NCBI GenBank assembly: GCA_021163905.1
Contig: JAGGTG010000131.1
Span: forward strand, 1 to 21,569
Direction of reading: 5' to 3'
DNA: 21,569 bases
Source: Candidatus Aerophobota bacterium
GTDB lineage: Bacteria > Aerophobota > Aerophobia > Aerophobales > B3-G15
The position numbers were made by a program, and so were the translations under genes. Below, one piece after another: positions 1 through 7,698 of the stretch (its first letter is position 1; each line of letters begins with the position of its first letter). Under the pieces are notes generated by a model. That model had not been told where the DNA came from. It made no database searches and saw nothing but the letters and a program-made list of their open reading frames with translations.

Positions 1-74
1 TGGAAAATTTATCTTTTCGACAAAGGTAGCTTAGTGCACTTTTAAAGTTTAATTGGCAATTTTTCCACAGGATC

Positions 75-102
75 TTGGCAAGCTTTTCTCATGCTCTATA
101 AT
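75..102 (+). promoter_or_regulatory. Sigma-70-type promoter for the methyltransferase gene
   Basis: A -35 box TTGGCA (75-80) and a perfect -10 box TATAAT (97-102) are separated by 16 bases. Transcription should start near 109, giving a leader of about 34 nt that carries AAGGAGG just before the start codon. The heptamer TTGGCAA occurs at 53-59 and again at 75-81, 22 bases apart; this could be chance or a regulator site. Confidence 0.7.
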
Positions 103-142
103 AAAGGAACACTAAAAATATAAAAAGAAAAGGAGGCAATGG

Positions 143-793
143 ATGAGCTGGCAGGTATTTGATAAACTCTACTTGAGATACGATGAGTGGTTTGATACCT
201 TTCCGGGAAGAGAAATTTTTGAATTAGAACTGGAATGTTTAAAAAATTCCTTAAAAGAGGTACCAAAACCCTGGCTTGAGGTGGGTATTGGGACGGGAAG
301 ATTTGCTAAAGCTCTGGGGGTTGATTTTGGAGTGGACCCATCCATCGAAATGTTAAAAGTTGCCCTGAAAAGAAATTTAAAGGTAACAAAAGCAACTGCC
401 GAGCATCTTCCCTTTGGTGAGAGGTCCTTTGGCGGAGTGATAATGGTTGTTACCCTTTGTTTTCTTGATAATTCTCTTGAGGCATTAAGGGAATCCTTTG
501 GTATCTTGAGAAAAGGTGGTATATTAGTTCTGGGAATAGTTCCCGGAAAAAGTGAATGGGGAAAATTTTATTTAAAGAAAAAAAGGGAAGGTCATCCTTT
601 TTACTCTGTAGCTCATTTTTATACTATTAAGGAGAGTATTGAAATTGCAGAAAAAGCAGGATTTAAATTAGAAGGTGTTTTTTCTACCCTTTTTGAAGGA
701 CCGGAGGATATTACGCATATTAAATCTTACCCACCTAAACCAGAACTTAAGGAAGAGGCAGGATTTGCCTGTATTAAAATGAGAAAACCCTAA
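143..793 (+). CDS. Class I SAM-dependent methyltransferase, substrate unknown
   Basis: This is a 216-residue soluble protein with a class I methyltransferase fold. Motif I is LEVGIGTGRF at residues 45-54 (the glycine-rich SAM-binding loop). D65 in GVDPS sits where the ribose-binding acidic residue is expected, followed by an ATAEHLPF stretch (84-91) typical of the UbiE/COQ5 Methyltransf_11 group, and the post-motif helix carries LRKGGILVLG. AGGAGG at 131-136 lies 6 bases before the chosen ATG; another ATG at 139 opens only a seven-codon frame. The gene is first behind a strong promoter and is followed by a separate transcription unit, so context does not identify the substrate. Small molecules, lipids or tRNA are all possible. 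The family call is firm; the specific function is unknown. Confidence 0.85.
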   Translation: MSWQVFDKLYLRYDEWFDTFPGREIFELELECLKNSLKEVPKPWLEVGIGTGRFAKALGVDFGVDPSIEMLKVALKRNLKVTKATAEHLPFGERSFGGVIMVVTLCFLDNSLEALRESFGILRKGGILVLGIVPGKSEWGKFYLKKKREGHPFYSVAHFYTIKESIEIAEKAGFKLEGVFSTLFEGPEDITHIKSYPPKPELKEEAGFACIKMRKP

Positions 794-884
794 AGATTTT
801 CCTGTTAAATTTTAAACTCTTTCCATAAAGCCAGCCATATCCAGGCCTGTCTACAAAATTTGGACTATTTAGCTACATTTTATC

Positions 885-913
885 TTGACAATAGTAATTA
901 TTTATCCTACCAT
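885..913 (+). promoter_or_regulatory. Promoter for the small winged-helix gene
   Basis: A perfect -35 box TTGACA (885-890) is followed after 17 bases by TACCAT (908-913), which matches TATAAT at four of six positions. The predicted start, near 919-920, falls just before the GGAAGGA ribosome binding site of the ATG at 929. This supports that ATG over the in-frame TTG at 860, which lies upstream of the promoter. Confidence 0.5.
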
Positions 914-928
914 AAATTGGAAGGAATA

Positions 929-1195
929 ATGAAAAAAAGAAAAATGCTTTATCAATTGTTCGAGCATGATTTGTGGGAAAAACTCTCCCCGGAAGAGATA
1001 AGACTGTATCTTCTTCTTGTTGTAACAAGTGATAAGAAGGAGGGCAAAGGGCGGATAACTCTGGAGGAGATAAATAGTTGTTTAAGTATTAAATTTACCC
1101 GGGATAAGTTAAAAAGGGCAATATCCAACCTTCAAAAATGCAATCTTGTAAAAATGAGTTCCTTTGGGGAAAGTGATTTTCACTTTAAATTATAG
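929..1195 (+). CDS. Small winged-helix-like protein, hypothetical
   Basis: This is an 88-residue basic protein beginning MKKRKMLYQL. The segment LSPEEIRLYLLLV (19-31) followed by ITLEEINSCLSI (43-54) and TRDKLKRAISNLQKCNLV (57-74) resembles a winged-helix DNA-binding domain of the kind found in replication-initiator or MarR-like proteins: helix 1, an HTH pair, then a start to the wing. No specific family was recognised. A longer frame opens at a TTG at 860, but the ATG at 929 has a GGAAGGA site and lies just downstream of a consensus promoter, so the short form is preferred. The diguanylate cyclase gene follows after 42 bases without an obvious promoter of its own, so the two may be co-transcribed and this could be a local regulator. 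That role is inference. Confidence 0.55.
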   Translation: MKKRKMLYQLFEHDLWEKLSPEEIRLYLLLVVTSDKKEGKGRITLEEINSCLSIKFTRDKLKRAISNLQKCNLVKMSSFGESDFHFKL

Positions 1196-1237
1196 GGGAA
1201 TTTTCTATCTATATTTCTTGCGGAGGAAGGGAATGTC

Positions 1238-2311
1238 ATGGTTAGATTCAACTTATGGCGTAAATTCCAGCAGGGATTTCTTTCTCTCCTCTTTTTTCTC
1301 TTAAGAAAACATAACAAAGAAGAATTGAAAGGATGGAAAAGGTCTATTTTTCTTCTTCAGATAATTGAAGAAATTCTCCTTCAGCAGGATCTATCGCATC
1401 TTTTGCAGAAGATCGTTAGCTTGGGAGTGAGGTTTCTTCAGGTTGATGCGGGAACCTTGAGATTGGCTGATTCAGAAAGAAAATTTTTACTTCTTAAAGC
1501 AGCTGTTGGAACCTCCAGATCCTCTGATTGTATCAGCTTACCCGTTGATAGGGATAGTATAGCAGGGCAATCTTTTATAAAAGGTGTTCCTTTTTTGTGT
1601 CCTGATATTTCCAGGGAACCTCTTTATCCCTGGAATAATCAGGAGGTAAAAAAATTCACCTCTCTTCTTACCGTGCCCCTTAAGACAAAAGATGAAATTC
1701 TGGGAGTTTTATCGTTTTATTGCAGGAGGAAAAAGTATTTTTCCAGTTTTGAGTTAAAAATAGCTCAGCTTTTTGCCTCTCAGGCTGCTCTTGCTATAGT
1801 CAACAAATCTTATATTGATAAAATAAGCAAATTAGCTATAACAGAGAGATTAACCGGTCTTTATAACCAGGGATATTTTTATCAGCGTTTAAAGGAGGAA
1901 CTTTCAAGAGCCTCTCGATGGAAACTTCCCCTTTCTATTCTTTTTATAGATGTAGATGGTATGAAAAATATCAATGATACCTATGGACACCTGAAGGGAG
2001 ATGAAATTTTGCAGTTAGTTGCGGGGGGTATAAAAAATAGTATCAGGGAGATGGATATTGCCTTTAGATATGGAGGAGATGAATTTGCTGTAATTTTACC
2101 TCAGACCAGCTCAAAGCAGGCTTTTATTGTTGCAAAAAGGATAAAGGAACAAGCTAAAATTAAAGCCCATCCCTACAACATCACCCTCAGTATCGGCCTT
2201 GTTTCTTTTCCCGAGGATGGAGATGATCCCCGAAATCTTCTAAATAAGGCTGATAAAGCAATGTACAGGGTAAAGCAGGAAGGAGGAGATGGAGTTAGAA
2301 AATTCAGCTAA
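1238..2311 (+). CDS. GAF-GGDEF diguanylate cyclase
   Basis: This 357-residue protein makes cyclic di-GMP from two GTP. Residues 13-22 form a short hydrophobic stretch that may touch the membrane but is brief for a full transmembrane helix. A GAF sensory domain occupies about 40-190. The GGDEF domain starts at LTGLYNQGYF (205-214); it has the metal-binding region FIDVDGMKNIND (236-247) and an intact GGDEF signature at 279-283. An RxxD inhibitory site (R270-D273) lies exactly five residues before GGDEF, so feedback inhibition by c-di-GMP is expected. The ligand sensed by the GAF domain cannot be read from sequence. A GGAGGAAGG site at 1222-1230 supports the ATG. No EAL or HD-GYP gene is present in the window. 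Confidence 0.92.
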   Translation: MVRFNLWRKFQQGFLSLLFFLLRKHNKEELKGWKRSIFLLQIIEEILLQQDLSHLLQKIVSLGVRFLQVDAGTLRLADSERKFLLLKAAVGTSRSSDCISLPVDRDSIAGQSFIKGVPFLCPDISREPLYPWNNQEVKKFTSLLTVPLKTKDEILGVLSFYCRRKKYFSSFELKIAQLFASQAALAIVNKSYIDKISKLAITERLTGLYNQGYFYQRLKEELSRASRWKLPLSILFIDVDGMKNINDTYGHLKGDEILQLVAGGIKNSIREMDIAFRYGGDEFAVILPQTSSKQAFIVAKRIKEQAKIKAHPYNITLSIGLVSFPEDGDDPRNLLNKADKAMYRVKQEGGDGVRKFS

Positions 2312-2321
2312 CTGAAATTTT
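2299..2321. terminator. Probable weak bidirectional hairpin terminator
   Basis: AAAATTCAG and CTGAAATTTT pair around a CTAA loop, with one bulged A, giving nine base pairs. A T-rich tract follows on both strands. The hairpin overlaps the stop codon of the diguanylate cyclase gene and lies 2 bases beyond the pgpA stop, as expected between convergent genes. The low GC content makes it weak. Confidence 0.4.
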
Positions 2322-2323
2322 AT

Positions 2324-2782
2324 TTACCAGTTAAACATAGAAAATATTATCCTTAAAAAGATATTGGCAAGAGCTCCTGCTGCAAGGTCATCGGCAACTA
2401 TTCCCCAGCCTGCTGGAAGGTTTTGGAGTTTATAAATGTAAAATGGCTTTGTTATATCAAATAACCTGAAAAATACAAATCCTAAAAAAAGGGAAAAAGG
2501 CGAAAAAGAGATTCCTATCATACCCACGAGAAATCCTCCTATCTCATCAATAACTATGGATCTATGATCCTTATCTTTTAAAATAACCTCACATTTCCCA
2601 GAAGTCCACACCCCAATAATCAGGATACATAAGGTAATAGCGGTATACCACATTAAATTATCAGTGATAGCCTGAAGTAAGAGGTAAATTACAACTCCCC
2701 ATAAAGTTCCAACTGTTCCCGGAAAAAAAGGAATATATCCAGCTCCTAATCCAGTTCCAATGGCTAATATTATTTTTTTCAT
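2324..2782 (-). CDS. pgpA: Phosphatidylglycerophosphatase A
   Basis: This is a 152-residue integral membrane phosphatase that removes phosphate from phosphatidylglycerophosphate to yield phosphatidylglycerol. The N-terminal GAGYIPFFPGTVGTLWG is the PgpA family signature. Conserved acidic motifs follow: SIVIDEIGGF, then FRLFDITKP and GWGIVADDLAAG, all in the expected order. Three or four hydrophobic segments alternate with these motifs. The length matches the family. Its ATG overlaps the pgsA stop by 4 bases (ATGA). PgsA makes its substrate, so two consecutive enzymes are translationally coupled. It is the last gene of the minus-strand operon. Confidence 0.93.
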   Translation of the reverse strand: MKKIILAIGTGLGAGYIPFFPGTVGTLWGVVIYLLLQAITDNLMWYTAITLCILIIGVWTSGKCEVILKDKDHRSIVIDEIGGFLVGMIGISFSPFSLFLGFVFFRLFDITKPFYIYKLQNLPAGWGIVADDLAAGALANIFLRIIFSMFNW

Positions 2783-3327
2783 CTTGTTATGTACTTTTTA
2801 CTGCTTAAAAGATACTGTCCTCCTGATACTAAGGCAAAAAAGGTAGCCGATCCCATCAGGATATAGATAAATACTTCCAGTAAGGATTGGTAGGTTAGCT
2901 TTGAAGTCATTAGATAGAAAAAGGCAAAAATAATACTTGCGTACTCTAAGGTTGTCTTAATTTTAGCTGTGAAAATTGCTGCCAGAATATTACCTCCTGC
3001 AGCTAACTGCACCCTTAGTGCCATTACAAAAAGATCCCTTGCCATAATGATAATTACCATCCAGAAAGGGATAATGTTAAGTTGAATAAAGCATATAAAT
3101 GCGCTGTAAACAAGTATCTTATCAGCTACAGGATCCATTATTTTCCCGAAAACGGTTATCTCATTTTTTTTTCTTGCTATGTATCCATCCAGCCAGTCAG
3201 ATATTGAGGCAATGATAAAAATAAGGAAGGAGGCAATAACACCTCCCATTTTAAAGTTAAATAAAAAGAAGACAAAAAAAGGAATTGAAATTATCCGGAA
3301 AAGGGTTATTTTATTAGCTAAATTCAT
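2779..3327 (-). CDS. pgsA: CDP-diacylglycerol--glycerol-3-phosphate 3-phosphatidyltransferase
   Basis: This is a 182-residue membrane enzyme that joins CDP-diacylglycerol and glycerol-3-phosphate to make phosphatidylglycerophosphate. The complete CDP-alcohol phosphotransferase signature is present: D44-x2-D47-G48-x2-A51-R52-x8-G61-x3-D65-x3-D69, lying just after the first hydrophobic helices. Further hydrophobic helices follow. The start ATG overlaps the ftsK stop by 4 bases, with a GTGGAG site inside the end of ftsK, and its own stop overlaps pgpA. The signature is shared with other CDP-alcohol transferases, but the length and adjacency to pgpA make PgsA by far the best reading. Confidence 0.93.
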   Translation of the reverse strand: MNLANKITLFRIISIPFFVFFLFNFKMGGVIASFLIFIIASISDWLDGYIARKKNEITVFGKIMDPVADKILVYSAFICFIQLNIIPFWMVIIIMARDLFVMALRVQLAAGGNILAAIFTAKIKTTLEYASIIFAFFYLMTSKLTYQSLLEVFIYILMGSATFFALVSGGQYLLSSKKYITR

Positions 3328-5372
3328 TCTCCACTACCATCTTTTTTACTTTTTAACACTTTTTCATCTATTAAAACCTCTCTTGGTTTGCTACCTCTGG
3401 GAGGTCCTACTATCCCTTCTTTTTCAAGTTGTTCCATTATTCTTGCTGCACGGTTGTAACCTATGGCTAATTTTCTTTGAAGATAGGAGGTAGATGCAAT
3501 GCCTTTTGTTAGAATAAGCTCCTTTGCCTCTTTATACAGTTCATCCTGGATGTTGGTTTCCTCTTCTTCCTCCTCCCTTTCCCTGATTTCCTTTATTATA
3601 TCCTTATATACTGGCTTATCCTGCTCTTTGATGAAGTTTACCACTTTTTTTACCTCACCTGGAGATACATAACTACCCTGAATTCTAAAAGGTTTTGAAG
3701 CTTCTACAGGTGAGAAAAGCATATCCCCGTTTCCCACGAGTTTTTCTGCTCCCACGGTATCAAGAATAGTACGTGAGTCAACCTGGGAAGCAACGGCAAA
3801 GGATATGCGGGAGGGAAAGTTTGCCTTTATCAATCCCGTAATTACATCTACAGATGGCCTCTGAGTTGCAACTATAAGATGGATACCGGTAGCTCTTCCC
3901 AGTTGAGCAATTCGGCAAAGAGTCTTCTCCAGTTTTGCTCCTGCAAGCATCATAAGATCAGCCAGCTCATCAATGATAACCACGAGATAGGGCATTGGAG
4001 TTTCTCCATCCTGTTCCTTGTTAAATGCATTGATATTGCGAACCCCCTTTTTGCTGAACTGTTCATATCTTTGCATCATCTCCTGTACCACCCATTCAAG
4101 AGATGTATTCGCCGTTTTTACATCTTTTATAGGGGGGAAGATAAGATGGGGAATGTCAGTATAATCGGCAAGCTCTACTGTTTTAGGATCAATTAAAAGA
4201 AGTTTTAGCTCATCTGGTGCAGCTTTATACAAAAGGCTTATCAGAATAGAGTTTATACACACACTTTTCCCCGATCCAGTTGATCCTCCTATTAAAAGGT
4301 GTGGTAAAGACTCAAGATTTACCCATACCGTCTCACCTGCAATGTCTTTACCCAGAGGGAAGATGAGCTTTTCTTTTCTATTCTCAAATTCTTCCTCTTC
4401 TAAAAGTTGCCGCAGATACACAAAATTTACCTTCTTTTTAGGAACCTCAATTCCAACGAGAGGTTTTCCACTTACAGGAACTTCTATTCTAACATTGGGA
4501 ACAGCCAGAGAAAGAGCAAGATCGCTGGATAAGTTTATAAGTCTACTTACCCTTATTCCTGGAGCGAGTTTTACCTCGTATCTTGTGATTGCTGGGCCTT
4601 CCTTTATCTCTTCTATTTTAACCTCCACACCAAAGTCTTTTAAAGTTTGTTCAAGTTTTTTGCCTGCCTCCACCGCTTCATTTGAGGATCGGGATCGAGT
4701 AGAGGGAAGATTAAGTAAATCTAAAGGGGGGAATTGATACCCGGATTTAGAGATCTTTTTGATGTTATCTTCTCTTGTCTGTTTCTTTTTGATATAATCT
4801 GTATCGTGAGGTTTGGCTATGATGGGGTTTTTTCCAGAGGCTATTTTTTTTCTTATCTCCCTTTTTCTTCTTACAACGGAAAAATCAATATTTAAAATCC
4901 CACAGATAAATAGCGTTCCTCCTATTATTATAAAACTTCCTATTTTTCCAAAAAATGATAGAAAGATTCTGGAAAAGATTAAACCGATTACGCCTCCTCC
5001 ATACCAGGGGAAGGTAAGATCCGCACCTAAAAGATAAATAAGGCTGGTTATACCTATAAAGCCAAGTATTATACTTATCCCTCTGGATAAAAGATTACCA
5101 ATAGAGCCTTTTTTGATCTTTTTGATACCCATTTCTATTAAGATAAATGGCAGGATAAAAGCACAAACCCCAAGTCCGAGAAAAAGATAAGTTGCAAGAA
5201 AAATACCTGCTTTTCCAATATAATTTTTGGAGGATATCTGGGGTGGAAAAGTAAAAAAGGAAGACTTACCTGGATTATACAGGAGAAGACTTATCAGGAT
5301 AAAAATTCCTATGATAAAAAGAACAGCTGCCCATCCAATATTTTTTTGTCTTTCCCAGTTTGTCCCATCCAT
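3324..5372 (-). CDS. ftsK: FtsK/SpoIIIE-type DNA translocase
   Basis: This 682-residue protein is the septal motor that pumps chromosome termini through the closing division site. Four hydrophobic segments lie at about 13-32, 56-80, 98-118 and 127-160. A short charged linker (about 165-235) is followed by the RecA-like motor with Walker A GSTGSGKS (363-370) and Walker B VVIIDEL (464-470). The C-terminal gamma winged-helix domain (about 620-680) has IGYNRAARIMEQLEKEGIVG, which in the family reads KOPS/SRS polarity sequences. The compact linker makes it SpoIIIE-sized rather than like the long proteobacterial FtsK. AGGAG lies about 7 bases before the ATG. dut lies 9 bases upstream and pgsA overlaps downstream. 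Confidence 0.95.
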   Translation of the reverse strand: MDGTNWERQKNIGWAAVLFIIGIFILISLLLYNPGKSSFFTFPPQISSKNYIGKAGIFLATYLFLGLGVCAFILPFILIEMGIKKIKKGSIGNLLSRGISIILGFIGITSLIYLLGADLTFPWYGGGVIGLIFSRIFLSFFGKIGSFIIIGGTLFICGILNIDFSVVRRKREIRKKIASGKNPIIAKPHDTDYIKKKQTREDNIKKISKSGYQFPPLDLLNLPSTRSRSSNEAVEAGKKLEQTLKDFGVEVKIEEIKEGPAITRYEVKLAPGIRVSRLINLSSDLALSLAVPNVRIEVPVSGKPLVGIEVPKKKVNFVYLRQLLEEEEFENRKEKLIFPLGKDIAGETVWVNLESLPHLLIGGSTGSGKSVCINSILISLLYKAAPDELKLLLIDPKTVELADYTDIPHLIFPPIKDVKTANTSLEWVVQEMMQRYEQFSKKGVRNINAFNKEQDGETPMPYLVVIIDELADLMMLAGAKLEKTLCRIAQLGRATGIHLIVATQRPSVDVITGLIKANFPSRISFAVASQVDSRTILDTVGAEKLVGNGDMLFSPVEASKPFRIQGSYVSPGEVKKVVNFIKEQDKPVYKDIIKEIREREEEEEETNIQDELYKEAKELILTKGIASTSYLQRKLAIGYNRAARIMEQLEKEGIVGPPRGSKPREVLIDEKVLKSKKDGSGE

Positions 5373-5381
5373 TAAAATCTC

Positions 5382-5819
5382 CTATTTACCTGTATGGCCA
5401 AATCCTCTTTCTCCTCTTAAAGTGGGGTTGAGATAATCAACACATTTTATTCTGGCACGGGCTACTGGAGATAATACCGCCTGAGCTATTCTTTCTCCTT
5501 TTTTAATCACGAAGGTGCTTTTACCAAGGTTAATAAGACAGATCTTTATTTCTCCCCTGTAGTCATTATCTATAGTTCCCGGAGAGTTAACCATTCCCAA
5601 TCCCTGGATGGCAAGACCACTTCTTGGCCTTATTTGAAGTTCATATCCTTCCGGGACAGCTACCTTTATTCCTGTTGGTATAAGCTGTATCTCACCTGGT
5701 GTAAGAGAAACTGATTTTGCTGCATAAAGGTCCATCCCTACAGCTCCCGGGGTCATATACTGAGGGGGTGGAAGCTTTTTATCTAAAAGTACAATTTTTA
5801 ACTCTACTTCCCCTTTCAT
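5382..5819 (-). CDS. dut: Trimeric dUTP diphosphatase
   Basis: This 145-residue enzyme hydrolyses dUTP to dUMP and pyrophosphate, keeping uracil out of DNA and supplying dUMP for thymidylate synthesis. All five dUTPase motifs are present in order: AVGMDLYAA, RPRSGLA, GTIDNDYRGEI (containing the catalytic Asp), GERIAQAVL and the C-terminal RGERGFGHTG arm that closes over the active site. The last motif has Glu where Gly is more usual (RGxGGFGSTG). The ATG has no convincing ribosome binding site and starts 7 bases after the upstream stop, so translation is probably coupled to the nicotinamidase-like gene. Confidence 0.94.
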   Translation of the reverse strand: MKGEVELKIVLLDKKLPPPQYMTPGAVGMDLYAAKSVSLTPGEIQLIPTGIKVAVPEGYELQIRPRSGLAIQGLGMVNSPGTIDNDYRGEIKICLINLGKSTFVIKKGERIAQAVLSPVARARIKCVDYLNPTLRGERGFGHTGK

Positions 5820-5826
5820 TTTTTAT

Positions 5827-6345
5827 TTATTCGATTTTTATCTTTAGCACATTTTCCATCTGATTGAGGGCAAAACTATGATCCTCAGAAGAGATGGATG
5901 TTACACAGTCCCTGTAAACCACAACATCGTAACCCCTCATTGTAGCCTCAGCAGCTGTGTAAAGAATACATATGTTGGTTAGAATTCCTACAAGGTGGAG
6001 AGTTTCAATTTTTAGCTCTTTTAATAAAAGTTCGAGCTCTGTTCCTAAAAAAGCAGAGTACCTTCTTTTTTTAACTATAAAATCTTTCTTTTGAGGTGAG
6101 ATTTCCTTTACTACCTCAGCTCCTGAAGTCCCCTCTATTGCATGGGGAGGCCACCAGTTAAATTCCTTATCTTCAGGGCGATGGGAATCGCATATGTAGA
6201 TAACCGGTATTTTATTTTTTCTTGCCCACTCTATTTTTTTTCTTATATTTGGCAGGATTTTGCGAGCAAGTGGAACCTCAAGTGGCGCTCCTTTTTCTAC
6301 AAAATCATTGAGCATATCTATTACTAAAAGAGCCTCTTTTTTCAT
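5827..6345 (-). CDS. Nicotinamidase-like cysteine hydrolase (isochorismatase superfamily)
   Basis: This is a 172-residue protein with the cysteine-hydrolase triad: D10 (LLVIDMLNDF), a Lys at 92 or 93 (VKKRRYSAF) and C126 in GILTNICILYT, which carries the family cis-peptide region. Metal-ligand positions typical of nicotinamidase are also present: D53 and H55 in CDSHRP, and H68 in PPHAIEGTSGAE. This favours nicotinamidase (nicotinamide to nicotinate, NAD salvage) over true isochorismatase or carbamoylases, but substrate calls in this superfamily are often wrong. An in-frame ATG 19 codons upstream lies inside the preceding gene. The ATG at 6345 is chosen because it follows the M20 peptidase stop after one base and begins the conserved strand directly. 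Confidence 0.75.
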   Translation of the reverse strand: MKKEALLVIDMLNDFVEKGAPLEVPLARKILPNIRKKIEWARKNKIPVIYICDSHRPEDKEFNWWPPHAIEGTSGAEVVKEISPQKKDFIVKKRRYSAFLGTELELLLKELKIETLHLVGILTNICILYTAAEATMRGYDVVVYRDCVTSISSEDHSFALNQMENVLKIKIE

Positions 6346-6346
6346 T

Positions 6347-7510
6347 TTATTTATCCATAATTGTTTTATATATAACCCCAGCCCATAGTTTAGCACAAAC
6401 AACCAGATTATCTATATCTACATACTCATTGGCCTGATGGGCTACCGGATCTATTCCAGGAGAGTGGACAACACTTGGAATTTTTTGAAAGTACAGGTTT
6501 TTAGCCAGTGTTATCCCTCCCATTGTTCCAAGGCTTAGCTTTATTCCCATGCTATTTGCAACTGTTTTAAAATTTTCAACCAGAGGATTTTTTTCATCAA
6601 GAAGATGAGGCTTAATTGAGAAAACATCACTTTCTATCTCTATCTGTATTCCACAGCGATGGGCGAGGGATTTAAGCTGAAGAATAATATCTTTTTCATC
6701 CATTTCTAAAGGGTACCTGATATCAACTGTTATAAGGCAACTATCAGCTACTATATTGGGAGCCTCCCCACCTTTTATTTCCCCAACACTGATTGTAGGA
6801 GGGGTAAAAAGAGGATGGACTTTACCTTCCAGTTTTAAATTTTTTAGATGTATAAGATACTCGGCCATCTTATATATAGCATTTTCCCCTTTTTCTGGTT
6901 GTGAGGCATGGGCTGATCTACCTTTTGTTTTAATATGAATTTCTAATCTTCCCTTTTCTCCTATAACTATTTCATTCAAACTTCCACCATCTGGAATAAT
7001 ACAAAAATCTGGAGAAAATCCTTCCTTTAAAAGATACTTCATACCGTAAGTAGATCCCCTTTCCTCATCAGCAACTGCTCCAAGAATTATTGTTCCCTTG
7101 AGTGGGAGGTTAGATGATACAATTGCCTTAACTGCTGCCCAACTTGCAGCATAAGGTCCCTTATTATCTATAGCTCCTCTACCGTAGATTCTCCCATTTT
7201 CTATTTTTGGCAGGAAAGGATCAGATTTCCATCCCTCTCCGGGAGGAACAACATCCATATGAGAGATTATGGCAACCTCTGGTTTTCCCTCTCCTATATA
7301 ACCGAGAATATTACACCTTCCAGGAGAGGACTCTTTTACCTTTACCCTGGCGTTTAACTTCTTTAAATACCTGATAATTATATCTTTAACCAGACATTCA
7401 TTACCCGGAGGATTTACCGTTTTTTTCTCAATAAGCTGACAGGCGAGTTTTACCATTTCATCCACATTTATTCTCGATGATAACTCCTTTACCCAGGATA
7501 AAGGTACCAT
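6347..7510 (-). CDS. M20 family metallopeptidase (ArgE/DapE/dipeptidase-like)
   Basis: This is a 387-residue dinuclear zinc amidohydrolase. Expected ligands are H84 and D86 (ISHMDVVP), the bridging D115 (GRGAIDNKG), the catalytic base E149 with E150 (VADEERGS), D174 (IPDGG) and H358 (AHQANEY). The dimerisation-domain motif SAHASQPEKGENAI is present. The family includes succinyl-diaminopimelate desuccinylase, acetylornithine deacetylase and PepV-type dipeptidases; sequence alone does not settle which. No lysine or arginine pathway gene is nearby to decide. AGGGGG lies about 8 bases before the ATG. It is the first gene behind a strong promoter and is followed after one base by the nicotinamidase-like gene. 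Confidence 0.88.
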   Translation of the reverse strand: MVPLSWVKELSSRINVDEMVKLACQLIEKKTVNPPGNECLVKDIIIRYLKKLNARVKVKESSPGRCNILGYIGEGKPEVAIISHMDVVPPGEGWKSDPFLPKIENGRIYGRGAIDNKGPYAASWAAVKAIVSSNLPLKGTIILGAVADEERGSTYGMKYLLKEGFSPDFCIIPDGGSLNEIVIGEKGRLEIHIKTKGRSAHASQPEKGENAIYKMAEYLIHLKNLKLEGKVHPLFTPPTISVGEIKGGEAPNIVADSCLITVDIRYPLEMDEKDIILQLKSLAHRCGIQIEIESDVFSIKPHLLDEKNPLVENFKTVANSMGIKLSLGTMGGITLAKNLYFQKIPSVVHSPGIDPVAHQANEYVDIDNLVVCAKLWAGVIYKTIMDK

Positions 7511-7549
7511 TCCTTTCCCCCTTTACATTTTTTACTATAGTTTAAAGGA

Positions 7550-7577
7550 ATTTTAGCAGAGACGGTGTGTGTGTCAA
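7550..7577 (-). promoter_or_regulatory. Promoter of the M20-to-pgpA operon
   Basis: On the minus strand a perfect TTGACA (7577-7572) and TAAAAT (7555-7550) are separated by 16 bases, placing the start near 7543 and giving a leader of about 33 nt. No other strong promoter is seen within this operon, so it probably drives all six genes, including ftsK and pgsA. Confidence 0.65.
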
Positions 7578-7586
7578 ATTGATATG

Positions 7587-7619
7587 TTGGACAATTTAAC
7601 TTTTTCTGATAAAGTTAAA
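7587..7619 (+). promoter_or_regulatory. Palindrome and possible promoter upstream of cas6
   Basis: TTTAACTTT (7595-7603) and AAAGTTAAA (7611-7619) form a perfect 9-bp inverted repeat around a 7-base centre. The motif AAAGTTAA recurs 21 bases downstream (7632-7639), about two helical turns away. A weak promoter can be drawn as TTGGAC (7587-7592), 17 bases, TAAAGT (7610-7615); the palindrome would then lie on its spacer and -10 box, as an operator would. The inverted repeat is directly visible; the promoter and operator readings are inference. Confidence 0.4.
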
Positions 7620-7674
7620 GTAGGTTGTAAAAAGTTAATAAGGATATACAGGATAAAAAGAGGAAAATTTTATA

Positions 7675-7698
7675 ATGTCAAACTTTAAAAAGCTATGA
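7675..7698 (+). CDS. Possible seven-codon leader peptide coupled to cas6
   Basis: ATG at 7675 opens a tiny frame, MSNFKKL, whose TGA stop (7696-7698) overlaps the cas6 ATG as ATGA. AGAGGA at 7659-7664 lies 10 bases before this ATG, whereas cas6 itself has no site at normal spacing and cannot start further upstream because of a TAA at 7686-7688. Translational coupling would explain cas6 initiation. A competing reading is that TATAAT at 7671-7676 is a -10 box, but no -35 box is found at the right distance. Confidence 0.35.
   Translation: MSNFKKL

Noticed and set aside
860..928. Upstream extension of the small winged-helix protein from TTG at 860
   Set aside because: It lacks a ribosome binding site and lies over a TTGACA promoter that starts just before the better-supported ATG at 929.
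5382..5411. Glu instead of Gly in dUTPase motif V as a sign of inactivation
   Set aside because: The rest of the arm (GFGHTG) and all catalytic motifs are intact, and this position varies in the family.
6346..6402. Upstream extension of the nicotinamidase-like protein
   Set aside because: The 19 extra codons lie inside the M20 peptidase gene and do not resemble the family; the ATG at 6345 follows the previous stop by one base.
7511..7694. Possible CRISPR array or leader next to cas6
   Set aside because: The only repeats are a 9-bp palindrome and two AAAGTTAA copies; there is no regularly spaced 25-37 base direct repeat here or anywhere else in the window.
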